Shown here: piece after piece, positions 8,846 through 17,024 of the stretch
Layout of the letters: each line of letters opens with the position of its first letter
How positions within the stretch are numbered: position 1 is the stretch's first letter
DNA from: Parcubacteria group bacterium GW2011_GWC1_45_13
Lineage (GTDB): Bacteria > Patescibacteriota > Minisyncoccia > UBA11713 > 2-01-FULL-45-33
Assembly (NCBI GenBank): GCA_001001285.1
Contig: LCKG01000001.1
Location: forward strand, 1-39,222
DNA: 39,222 bases
Direction of reading: 5' to 3'
Notes under the pieces: model-generated
Told to the model about the DNA's origin: nothing
The model's database searches: none
The model's input: only the letters and a program-made list of their open reading frames with translations
Position numbers and translations under genes: made by a program

Positions 8846-10772
8846 ATTTTTGTATAACTTCCGCTAATGTTTTGGAAATATATTCTATGTCCGCTTTTTT
8901 AAGACCTATATAAAACGGCAGGGCCACTGCACTATTACTAACCGCTTCGCATACCGGAAAGTCACCCGGTTTGAACCCGAAAGATTTTTTATAAAAACTC
9001 AAAAGATGAATTGAAGGCAAATATGGTTTCGTGCTTATGCCAATTTCATTAAGATACTCAATAACTTTATCCCGATTCACTTTTTTACCCGCCTTGCCGT
9101 CAGGAATGTTTTTTATGCGAACAACGTAAACAAACCAGGTGTGAGTATTATACTTGTGCACTTGCGGAACTTGAACTAAATCGCTATACGGCGCTAAAAA
9201 TTTATTATACCAACCTGCTATTTTTCTTTCTTTGAGCAGCCAGTCCAACTTTTCCAATTGCGCTAAGCCAACCGCGGCGCTCATTTCGTCCATCCTGTAA
9301 TTATAGCCGAGATATTTATGGTCGAGCCACTGCATATTTTCGGACCGTCCCTGATTGCGCAAACTAGCGCATAGCCTATAAATATTTTTGCTGTTTGTCA
9401 CAATTACCCCGCCCTCACCGGTAGTCATCTGCTTATTGGGATAAAAAGCAAAAACAGCCGATTCGCCGAAAGTACCCGCTTTTCGGCCCTTGTAAGTTGC
9501 TCCGAGACTTTCGCAAGCGTCTTCTATAACTTTCAAATTATATTTTTGAGCAATTTGTAAAATAGGATGCATATCAGCCGGCTGGCCGAAAATATGCACT
9601 ATTAAAATTGCTTTAGTTTTTTTTGTAATAGCGCTTTCAATTTTATTTGGATCAATGTTGTAAGTTATAGGATCAATATCCACAAAAACCGGCTTCGCGG
9701 CGACATACAAAATTACATTGGCGGAAGCCACAAAAGAAAATGGGGTAGTAATAACTTCATCCCCCGAGCCAATTTTGGCCGCCAAGAGCGCCAAATGTAA
9801 GCCAGCGGTTCCGCTGGAAACCCCGCAAGCATACTTAGTACCTGCAAACTCAGCGAATTTTTTTTCAAACGCTTTCAATTTGTGGCCCATGCTTAAAATC
9901 CCAGAATTCAAAACTTCCATAACATATTTTTTTTCTCTGGCTGCAATATACGGATGGGCGCTGGCGTAATGTTTGTAGTATCTTAAATAATTTTTATAAG
10001 CTATCTGTAAGCCATCGTGCAAACTATAATTAAATTTATAATTTGTGAGTTTAAGCATTTTTTTATTGTCTCCTATGCTGAACTTTTTTTCAGGCGTGGG
10101 GCTGCCAACTTTAAAATATACCTCTTTGCCGGTAATATTTTCTACCATTCCAATCAAATCCCGCACAGTGTATCCCTTGCCGGTAGAAACATTAACCACT
10201 TCGCGCTGGTTTTTTTGTTTTAAAAAAATAAAAAATTCTATTAGTCCGGCCGCATCTTCAACAAATACATAGTCCCTAACTATTTTATTACCATCTCCAC
10301 GGATAATAAAATCGTGTCCGTGTATAAGCGATAAAAAAATATTGTTAAGAATGCCGAGATTTTTTATATCTCCATAAACATTGGCCATTCTTATAACCGT
10401 TAATGAGCATCCAATTGTTTTCGCGAAACGAGAGATTTTTAATTCTTCCTTATATTTGCTCCGTTCATATTCAGTGGCCGGCATAGGTACAACTTTTTCA
10501 TTCTGCGGGCGAGGGGAATCCGGATAAATAAGCAGAGAGGAAAGATAAATAATTTTCTTTAATTTTTTAGACGCTGTGATTTTCGGGATTAAAACGTCTC
10601 TAACCGCCGTCCCCGGCTGAGTCAACACCACAATTACTTCGGCGTCTAAATAATTGCCTTCATTGATATTTGAGCTCCCCACCGACGTAATCTTACAATC
10701 TTTCCTCGCAGAAAGTTTTTTAGCAAGATGTTCTCCTATAAAACCGGTCCCGCCGAATAATAATATATTCAT
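8829..10772 (-). CDS. Fusion protein: N-terminal NAD-dependent epimerase/dehydratase (SDR) + C-terminal DegT/DnrJ/EryC1 PLP aminotransferase
   Basis: 647 aa. N-part GGTGFIGEHL, YERSK (YxxxK), RDYVFVEDAAGLI; C-part VSSGTAGLHLALLA, DACESLGATYKGRKAGTFGESAVFAFYPNKQMTTGEGG (PLP Lys), NYRMDEMSAAVGLAQL. Confidence 0.92.
   Translation of the reverse strand: MNILLFGGTGFIGEHLAKKLSARKDCKITSVGSSNINEGNYLDAEVIVVLTQPGTAVRDVLIPKITASKKLKKIIYLSSLLIYPDSPRPQNEKVVPMPATEYERSKYKEELKISRFAKTIGCSLTVIRMANVYGDIKNLGILNNIFLSLIHGHDFIIRGDGNKIVRDYVFVEDAAGLIEFFIFLKQKNQREVVNVSTGKGYTVRDLIGMVENITGKEVYFKVGSPTPEKKFSIGDNKKMLKLTNYKFNYSLHDGLQIAYKNYLRYYKHYASAHPYIAAREKKYVMEVLNSGILSMGHKLKAFEKKFAEFAGTKYACGVSSGTAGLHLALLAAKIGSGDEVITTPFSFVASANVILYVAAKPVFVDIDPITYNIDPNKIESAITKKTKAILIVHIFGQPADMHPILQIAQKYNLKVIEDACESLGATYKGRKAGTFGESAVFAFYPNKQMTTGEGGVIVTNSKNIYRLCASLRNQGRSENMQWLDHKYLGYNYRMDEMSAAVGLAQLEKLDWLLKERKIAGWYNKFLAPYSDLVQVPQVHKYNTHTWFVYVVRIKNIPDGKAGKKVNRDKVIEYLNEIGISTKPYLPSIHLLSFYKKSFGFKPGDFPVCEAVSNSAVALPFYIGLKKADIEYISKTLAEVIQKYAKRV
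9088..9104. repeat. GC-rich intragenic repeat, copy b
   Basis: CCCGCCTTGCCGTCAGG; 16/17 identical to the reverse complement of 2402-2418 (CCCGCCTTGCCGTCGGG); in the DegT domain as IPDGKAGK. Confidence 0.6.
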
Positions 10773-10784
10773 ATAAACAAAAAT

Positions 10785-12512
10785 TTATTTGGCCACTAGA
10801 TAATTGCTTAGCACCAGAGCATCTAAGCCGCAAGAATAAAAAGTACGAATAGCGTCGGTTGGACTGCAAACTATTGCTTCCCCCTTTAAGTTAAAAGAGG
10901 TGTTCAGCACTATTGGCACTTTTGCTATTTGCTCAAATTCGCTAATAAGTTTGTAAAAACGCGAGTTTGTTTGTTTGCTCACCGTCTGCAGTCTGCCAGA
11001 ACCATCTATGTGTGTTACCGCCGGAATAATTTGCCTTTTTTGCGACCTGATCAGAAAAACCTTTTCCATAAACGGCACCCGCGCACTTTTATCGCACTCA
11101 AAGTATTCCGCTACGCGCTCCTCCAAAATTGACGGGGCAAATGGACGGAATGTCTCACGGTATTTCACCGCTTTATTAACTTTGTCCTTCATTAGAGGAT
11201 CCCGTGGGTCCGCGAGAATAGAGCGGTTCCCCAAAGCGCGCTGGCCAAACTCCATGCGCCCCTGAAACCAGCCGACGATTTTTCCGGCAGCTATCAGGCG
11301 CGCAGTATATTTTTCTATATCGCCGATGTATTTATAATTCACCTTGTATTTATCTAAAGCTTCTTTAATTTCCCCATTGCTAAATTGCGGGCCGTAATAA
11401 TTGTGCGCTTGCTCTTCGCGCTTTTTTTGGCCGCCGATGTGATGATACGCATAAAGCGCCGCGCCCAAAGACGTGCCACTGTCATCGGGACAGGAAGATA
11501 CAAAAACATTTTTAAATTTTGTCACATTGGCGATTTTCCCATTAAATACGGAGTTCATAAAAAAACCTCCGTTGACGACAAGGTTTTCCATGCTTGTTTT
11601 TTTATGGAGCCAATTTAACATGTGAATAACGGTTTCCTCCGATACTCTTTGCAGCGCGTTTGCAATCTCGTAATGCCTTTCCGTAATCGCGGAATCCGCA
11701 ATGCGCGGAGGACCGAATAATTTTACCATTTTTGGCGCATACAAGGCTTGCCGATCGTTTAAATAATAATGGAAATAGCTTAAATCAAGTTCAAACGTGC
11801 CGTCGCGATTTAATGAAACGAGATTTTTCATTTTTTCGTAATATTTATTTTGCGGAAAGTCGCGGGCGGCAAGAGCCATTACTTTCCATTCATCTGAATG
11901 CGGAGCAAATCCCAAAAAATCAGTAAAGGCGCCGTAAAACAAGCCCAAAGAATGGGGTAGTTTTACAAGTTTTAATTCCTCTATTTTATTTCCCTTGCCG
12001 ACAAAAAATCCGGCAGTATCCTCTTCACCTCTGCCGTCAATTGTCAGTATCGCGCTCTCTTTAAACGGAGAAAGAAAAAACGCGTTGGCTGCATGAGAAT
12101 TGTGATGGGTCACGTAAACAATTTTAATATCGTTTTTAAGCTGTTTTAGGGACTGCTCAACATAATCAACCTTGGTTGTTTTGGCAAGTGATAAAAGAGC
12201 GTGAGGAACGGTGTGAAAATGCTCCCCGCGCCAGCGAAGCACCTGCCCGAATCGCATGCTTGACGGTTTAATATGAAGTCCCGGATTCCATCCTAAAGCA
12301 ACGATATCAATGTCTTCCAGACTGCATCTCGCCTCTTTTAAGCAATACTTAACAGCTTGCATAGGAAACCCTCTATAAAGTTTCTGCCTGTTAAATCTTT
12401 CCTCCGGCGCTCCGGCAATCACTTTACCGTCTTCCAATAAAACCGCGGATGTTATAAAAACATCCGAGCAGATTCCCAGTATTCTGGTTTTTTTTGACTT
12501 GGTTTTTGGCAT
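10785..12512 (-). CDS. Carbamoyltransferase (NodU/CmcH family), copy 1
   Basis: 575 aa; GAPEERFNRQK, THHNSHAANAFF, GWFQGRMEFGQRALGNRSILADPRDP, VPIVLNTSFNLKGEAIVCSPTDAIRTF. Confidence 0.93.
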   Translation of the reverse strand: MPKTKSKKTRILGICSDVFITSAVLLEDGKVIAGAPEERFNRQKLYRGFPMQAVKYCLKEARCSLEDIDIVALGWNPGLHIKPSSMRFGQVLRWRGEHFHTVPHALLSLAKTTKVDYVEQSLKQLKNDIKIVYVTHHNSHAANAFFLSPFKESAILTIDGRGEEDTAGFFVGKGNKIEELKLVKLPHSLGLFYGAFTDFLGFAPHSDEWKVMALAARDFPQNKYYEKMKNLVSLNRDGTFELDLSYFHYYLNDRQALYAPKMVKLFGPPRIADSAITERHYEIANALQRVSEETVIHMLNWLHKKTSMENLVVNGGFFMNSVFNGKIANVTKFKNVFVSSCPDDSGTSLGAALYAYHHIGGQKKREEQAHNYYGPQFSNGEIKEALDKYKVNYKYIGDIEKYTARLIAAGKIVGWFQGRMEFGQRALGNRSILADPRDPLMKDKVNKAVKYRETFRPFAPSILEERVAEYFECDKSARVPFMEKVFLIRSQKRQIIPAVTHIDGSGRLQTVSKQTNSRFYKLISEFEQIAKVPIVLNTSFNLKGEAIVCSPTDAIRTFYSCGLDALVLSNYLVAK

Positions 12513-12516
12513 ATTG

Positions 12517-12924
12517 CTAGTTTTCCGGCAATTTTCTTAAAATTTTAACCGGCGTCCCCGCCGCGATAACATTCGGCGGCAAATCTTTGTTTACGAAACT
12601 GTGTGCTCCAACAATAGTATTTTCGCCAATTGTTACTCCGGGCATTATTGAGCTATGAGTTCCAACGCGGCAATTTTTTTTAAGAGTAATTTTCCCCTGC
12701 TTATTATCAATTGTTGAATAAGAATAAAGCGAGCAATGCGAACCAACTTGCACATCGTCTCCTATTTCCACGCCGTAGTGCGCCGCGATTAAAGTATACG
12801 CGCCGATATCGGTGTTTTTGCCAAGTTTCAATCCTTCGGGGCGCAAAACCAGCCAATTGTATTTGGTCGGCTTGCCATGCAGAATCTTAGGCGCTTTCCA
12901 GTTTTTGAACCTCTTTTTCGCCAC
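12517..12924 (-). CDS. Left-handed beta-helix acyl/acetyltransferase (WbbJ/LegH-like)
   Basis: 135 aa; hexapeptide repeats (IGAYTLIAAHYGVEIGDDVQVGSHCS...VGTHSSIMPGVTIGENTIVGAHSFVNKDLPPNVIAAGTPVKIL). Confidence 0.85.
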   Translation of the reverse strand: MAKKRFKNWKAPKILHGKPTKYNWLVLRPEGLKLGKNTDIGAYTLIAAHYGVEIGDDVQVGSHCSLYSYSTIDNKQGKITLKKNCRVGTHSSIMPGVTIGENTIVGAHSFVNKDLPPNVIAAGTPVKILRKLPEN

Positions 12925-12954
12925 ATAAATTAAACGTATTTAGCCTTATTTTAG

Positions 12955-14007
12955 TCACAAAATCATATCTCTGCCAAGCAGAGTATCTTGCGGTATGTCC
13001 CGCGCCGCGGTTTTGCCGAGAATATTTTTAAACTCCCTTGGATGCATGCCGGTGCCGGGGCGTTTGATGGTTAGATTTTCGCGTGTGAATTTTTCGCCGG
13101 CTTTAATATCACGCGTCGCAACAATACTCTTTCTTGCAACAGACAAATACTGAAGCTCGGGTTTTAACGGCTCCTTTTTTCCGGAACCCATAATGATTGG
13201 GGTTTGTTTGAGAGCTGCCACCATTTCTTTAAAATCTTTCGGCTCCATGGAAGCAACTTGGTCCGGCCCCGGCATATTTCTATCAAGCGTGAAGTGCTTT
13301 TCAATAATGCACGCGCCTAAAGCCGCCGCCATTATCGGCACTTGCGATCCCAAGGTGTGGTCGGAATAACCAATGAGCACGCCCAGCTCTTTCATGAAAG
13401 TTTGGATGGCGCGCAAATTTACATTTTCCGGCGCCAATGGATAATCCGTCGTGCAATGAAAAATAAGAATTTGGTCGTTGCCGGCGTTTTTTACCGTTTC
13501 CACCGCTTCTTTAATTTCATCCATAGTGGACATGCCGGTTGAAATCAGCATTGGCTTGTTTAATTTTGCGGCGTATTCCAAAAGTGGCAGATTGGTAATA
13601 TCGCCGGAGGCAATTTTAAAAGCGGGGAAATCGTAGGATTCCAGCAAATCAACCGACTCATTGCCACCGTGCGGCGTTGAAAGCAAAATAATCCCTTTTT
13701 CTTTCGCGCGGCTAATTAAAGTTGGGTACCACTCCTCTTTCAGTTCCAAGTTTTTTAACATATCAAATTGCGATTCTTCTTTGCCGGTGTTCCGTTTTTG
13801 ATAATCGGCCATCTTGCCGGCCTTGGTCACCAACTGCTCTGTCTTCCAAGTCTGAAATTTAATCGCATCCGCTCCGGTTTCCGCCGCCGCGTCAATCAAT
13901 TTCAAAGCCAAATCTAAATTGCTATTATGGTTAACCCCGCCCTCCGCGATAATAAAAGGCGGCAGACCGTAATTAACTTTGTATCCGCTGATAATTAAAT
14001 CTTTCAT
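12955..14007 (-). CDS. neuB: N-acetylneuraminate/legionaminate synthase family protein (NeuB) with C-terminal SAF domain
   Basis: Start placed at internal ATG MKDLIISGYKVNYGLPPFIIAEGGVNHN (ORF track opens at 14049). ADAIKFQTWKTE, FKIASGDITNLPLL, ISTGMSTMDEI, GYSDHTLG, IEKHFTLDRNMPGPDQ; SAF-like C-terminus. Confidence 0.93.
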   Translation of the reverse strand: MKDLIISGYKVNYGLPPFIIAEGGVNHNSNLDLALKLIDAAAETGADAIKFQTWKTEQLVTKAGKMADYQKRNTGKEESQFDMLKNLELKEEWYPTLISRAKEKGIILLSTPHGGNESVDLLESYDFPAFKIASGDITNLPLLEYAAKLNKPMLISTGMSTMDEIKEAVETVKNAGNDQILIFHCTTDYPLAPENVNLRAIQTFMKELGVLIGYSDHTLGSQVPIMAAALGACIIEKHFTLDRNMPGPDQVASMEPKDFKEMVAALKQTPIIMGSGKKEPLKPELQYLSVARKSIVATRDIKAGEKFTRENLTIKRPGTGMHPREFKNILGKTAARDIPQDTLLGRDMIL

Positions 14008-14050
14008 TGTAATAATCTTTAAACTAACAAAATATAAAATCAGTTGCAAT

Positions 14051-14076
14051 AAAAAAGAGAGCTATTTCTAACTCTC
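14051..14076 (-). terminator. Rho-independent terminator, minus-directed (downstream of 14104..14565)
   Basis: On minus strand: GAGAGTTA-GAAA-TAGCTCTC followed by TTTTTT; 8-bp stem with one G-T wobble, GAAA loop. Confidence 0.85.
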
Positions 14077-14103
14077 CGCCCCCTTTCCTTTTGCAATATA
14101 GTT

Positions 14104-14565
14104 TTACCGCCTTATTGAGATTAGCGTCGCGCCAATTATCGTGAGAAAGATCCCCAAGAACGCCCAGGGATCAGTTTTTACGTGGTCGAAATAATCGGGC
14201 ATCCACTTGGCAAGCAAAGCCGCAACGATAAAAACTCCCACGCTTGCGACATTTGCAATAGCCACCGGCAAACCGGGATTTGGCGCGCTGTCCACCGCCC
14301 TGAATATTTGGATGTTCGCGACGCCGCCGAGGATAAGGCCCAACAATAGAATAGTGCACGCTACCCGCCAAGAAGGCAAAAGCGAGCCGAGCGACGGCGC
14401 TCCGAAAAGTCCGGACGCGATAGCAATCCCAAGCGCGAACCAGGTTAAAAACACTTCCGGCCTTACTTGAAAATTGCGGTTGAAAAATCCTATTGACAGC
14501 CACGCCGGCACGAGAAAAATCATGGCAATCACAGACTGCCAAAACCAGTTTAAGTTTCCTTTCAT
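14104..14565 (-). CDS. Small DMT/EamA-like (half-size) membrane transporter
   Basis: Start MKGNLNWFWQS chosen because AAGGAG lies just upstream (gagaaaggagttcagtATG). Hydrophobic helices; LPVAIANVASVGVFIVAALLAKW...FLGIFLTIIGATLISIRR resembles EamA-type helices. Confidence 0.7.
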   Translation of the reverse strand: MKGNLNWFWQSVIAMIFLVPAWLSIGFFNRNFQVRPEVFLTWFALGIAIASGLFGAPSLGSLLPSWRVACTILLLGLILGGVANIQIFRAVDSAPNPGLPVAIANVASVGVFIVAALLAKWMPDYFDHVKTDPWAFLGIFLTIIGATLISIRR

Positions 14566-14599
14566 ACTGAACTCCTTTCTCAATGAACAATTTTACTAC

Positions 14600-14630
14600 A
14601 AAAAAAATGTAGCACGGCTACAATTTTTTG
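14600..14630. terminator. Bidirectional terminator-like hairpin downstream of neuC
   Basis: TGTAGC-ACG-GCTACA perfect stem (14608-14622), A-run 14600-14607 on one side (T-tract for minus strand), ATTTTTTG on the other. Confidence 0.7.
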
Positions 14631-14634
14631 TCAA
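14606..14634 (-). promoter_or_regulatory. Promoter-like element for the small DMT gene
   Basis: Minus strand TTGACA (14634-14629), 17-nt spacer, TACATT (14611-14606), then AAGGAG and ATG at 14565. Confidence 0.55.
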
Positions 14635-14650
14635 ATTCGTATGCAAATGG

Positions 14651-15796
14651 TTAATAAGTTATCTGTTTGGTGAGCAGTTTGGAATTTATTTCCAAATCCT
14701 CCAGAATCTTGGCGACTCGCGGGCCGGTTTTGCCGTCGCCCCATGGGTTTTTTATTGTTTTAAGCCCCGCCAAATATTTTTCATCATGCAAAGATTTCTT
14801 TATTGCTTTTTTAATTTCATTTCTATTATAGCCGACATTTATAACATTATCTCCGTGCTGGCGGCCAAGCTGGCGCGTGCCCACATTCACGCACGGCGTT
14901 TTAAAAGATGACGACTCAATCATTATAGCGCTGGAATTTCCAACCCAAACTGAAGCTTCCCGCTCCAACCCTAAAAAATCCTTGTGTTCCATGTGCGGAA
15001 AAATATGTAAAAGTTTATTTGATTTTTCCTTTTCAATAACCTCTATAATTTTTCTGCCGCCCGGGTCAGTATTGGGATAGATTACAACCGCTGGCAAACC
15101 GAAAGATTTTACCGCGGACAAAGTCTCCTCCATTTGTCTGCCGGCTTCTTTAAATTCTTCGCTTACGGCGTGCTGGGTTACCAGAATTATTTTTTCGCTC
15201 GGATTAAGATTTAATTTTTTAAAAAGTTCCGCGCGTGATGGCAATTTCTCGTTTAAAATCACATCCAGCACCGGCGCGCCAACAATATGAATCCTCCATT
15301 CATCTTCGCCCATTTTTTTGATGCGCTCCGCTGATTCCTTGGTGGCAGGCAGATGCAGATGGGAAAGTTTAGTAATAGCGTGCCGTGCCGGCTCGTCAAC
15401 GGTAAAAGTTTTATCGCCCCCATGGAGTTGAGCAAGGGGTATGCCAAGATAAAGACATGTCTTGGCCGTAGAAAACATTTCCACTCTGTCGCCTAAAATT
15501 AAAACCATGTCCGGCTTATCTTTATTTAAAACATCCGCCAATTTCTGCGAAAATACGCCGGCGAACTTCGCCATGCCCAAACGGTCGTCCGTTTTAAAAA
15601 TCGCGTCTATGCTTTTGGCGCTTGGAAAATATTTTCTAACTTCGTTGATTGTTTCGCCAAATTGGGGCATCAAATGCATGCCGGTAGCGTAAACTTTGAG
15701 AGACAATTTACCGCTTCTATCTACGGCTTCAAGCACGGGCGTCATCAGCCCGAAATCCGCCCGATTGCCGGAAATATAAGCTATTTTCTTCATCAC
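14651..15796 (-). CDS. neuC: UDP-N-acetylglucosamine 2-epimerase (hydrolysing), NeuC/LegG family
   Basis: 381 aa; ISGNRADFGLM, VLILGDRVEMFSTA, QLHGGDKTFTVDEPARHAITKLSHLHLPAT, GNSSAIMIESSSFKTPCVNVGTRQLGRQ. Confidence 0.93.
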   Translation of the reverse strand: MMKKIAYISGNRADFGLMTPVLEAVDRSGKLSLKVYATGMHLMPQFGETINEVRKYFPSAKSIDAIFKTDDRLGMAKFAGVFSQKLADVLNKDKPDMVLILGDRVEMFSTAKTCLYLGIPLAQLHGGDKTFTVDEPARHAITKLSHLHLPATKESAERIKKMGEDEWRIHIVGAPVLDVILNEKLPSRAELFKKLNLNPSEKIILVTQHAVSEEFKEAGRQMEETLSAVKSFGLPAVVIYPNTDPGGRKIIEVIEKEKSNKLLHIFPHMEHKDFLGLEREASVWVGNSSAIMIESSSFKTPCVNVGTRQLGRQHGDNVINVGYNRNEIKKAIKKSLHDEKYLAGLKTIKNPWGDGKTGPRVAKILEDLEINSKLLTKQITY

Positions 15797-15859
15797 TATA
15801 TTAAACCAGAAAATAAAGAGCGCAGTAACTGTTTATCACTGCATTAATTGGGCAAGTTA

Positions 15860-15888
15860 TTGACTTTTTTAATAGAATAATTTACAAT
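15860..15888 (+). promoter_or_regulatory. Sigma70-like promoter for the 316-aa DMT transporter
   Basis: TTGACT (15860-15865) - 17 nt - TACAAT (15883-15888); GGGAGG SD at 15913-15918 upstream of ATG 15925. Confidence 0.7.
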
Positions 15889-15924
15889 CAAATACAGAAA
15901 AATCTGCCTTGAGGGAGGATTGAA

Positions 15925-16875
15925 ATGCAAAATAACATGGAGGTGCTTTATTCCTACGTCGTGGGAGGCTCGATTGTTTGGGGCATTGTAAACGTCATTA
16001 AAAAGAAATTTTTAAATGAGGGCATACATGAAGACACAGTCGCTGTTTTATTCGCGTTAGGCTGCGGGATTTCAGCGCTTTTGCTGGAATTTGCGTTCAA
16101 TGGAATAAACACTTTAAAAACTAGTGTGTGGACCTCCGCGTTTTTACTGCCTTTTGCGGTTACAGCGGTTCTGAACATTTTTATTTTGTACGGAACCGTG
16201 CTCGCAATGAAATATGAAGATGTCTCAATTGTTGCCCCGCTGTCTTCAAGTATGCCTATGTTCGTGATAGTAATGTCTTACGCGCTTCTTGGAGAATGGC
16301 CGACATTCTGGGGGAGAATCGGGATTCTCTGCATAGCGTTAGGCGCATATCTCTTGTATCTAAAAGGCGCAAAATATCCCCTTCCGATGTGGTTGCAAAC
16401 AATCACTCCAGAAAAACGTCATGACGGAATTGCTTTTTTGCTAACCCCTTGTCTAAGACTGGCCTCAAGCAAAGGAGCTAGATATGCTTTGGGTGTAGCT
16501 TATCTTGGAGCGGTCGCGGTCAACTTTGATAAGCTCGCGGTCTTAGCAACAAACCCCATGATTTTTTCCAGTCTTGCCTTTCTTTTTGTAGCCTCCGTGA
16601 TATTTTTGAGTTCTAACGTTGCTGGCAATTGGAAAAACCCCAACATAGTTGTCTTCTGGAAAATCTTTGGTCTGGGACTTTTCATGGGCATCGGTTCGGT
16701 GATGATGAACGCTGGATATTTATATGGGATTGTGCCATATGTCGGGACATTAAAAAGAGCTCAAATTTTGTGGACAGTTGTGCTCGCTTGGTTTTTTTTA
16801 GGCGAAAAGCATGGCGCCCTACGCCTCGTCGGCGCGGCGATTATTTTCGCAGGAGCGACATTGATTCTTTTCTAA
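15925..16875 (+). CDS. EamA/DMT superfamily transporter
   Basis: 316 aa, about 10 TM; SIVAPLSSSMPMFVIVMSYALLGEWPTFWGRIGILCIALGAYLL and LKRAQILWTVVLAWFFLGEK...GAAIIFAGATLILF. Confidence 0.85.
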   Translation: MQNNMEVLYSYVVGGSIVWGIVNVIKKKFLNEGIHEDTVAVLFALGCGISALLLEFAFNGINTLKTSVWTSAFLLPFAVTAVLNIFILYGTVLAMKYEDVSIVAPLSSSMPMFVIVMSYALLGEWPTFWGRIGILCIALGAYLLYLKGAKYPLPMWLQTITPEKRHDGIAFLLTPCLRLASSKGARYALGVAYLGAVAVNFDKLAVLATNPMIFSSLAFLFVASVIFLSSNVAGNWKNPNIVVFWKIFGLGLFMGIGSVMMNAGYLYGIVPYVGTLKRAQILWTVVLAWFFLGEKHGALRLVGAAIIFAGATLILF

Positions 16876-16880
16876 CTCTT

Positions 16881-16915
16881 GACCCCTTAGCATCCGCCGG
16901 GGTCTTTTTATTTTT
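16881..16915 (+). terminator. Rho-independent terminator after DMT transporter
   Basis: GACCCC (16881-16886) ... GGGGTC (16899-16904) followed by TTTTTATTTTT. Confidence 0.85.
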
Positions 16916-17024
16916 CCGGAATTTTTATGATGAGCATGCGCGCGGTTTTTGAGGCAGTGTGCGCGTGCGGCTGGCCTGCCGGGACATAAAGAATATCTCC
17001 GAGCATTCTTTCATATTTCTCCCC
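16908..17024 (-). pseudogene. C-terminal remnant of a cupin-domain protein
   Basis: Minus strand reads GEKYERMLGDILYVPAGQPHAHTASKTARMLIIKIPEK* (GD..YVPAG.PH cupin motif), no upstream cupin half in frame; overlaps 3' end of 17011..18033 in another frame. Confidence 0.65.

Noticed and set aside
14171-14590. 139-aa minus-strand ORF overlapping the small DMT gene
   Set aside because: Arg/Cys/Gly-rich shadow frame; the 14104..14565 frame has hydrophobic helices and a positioned SD.
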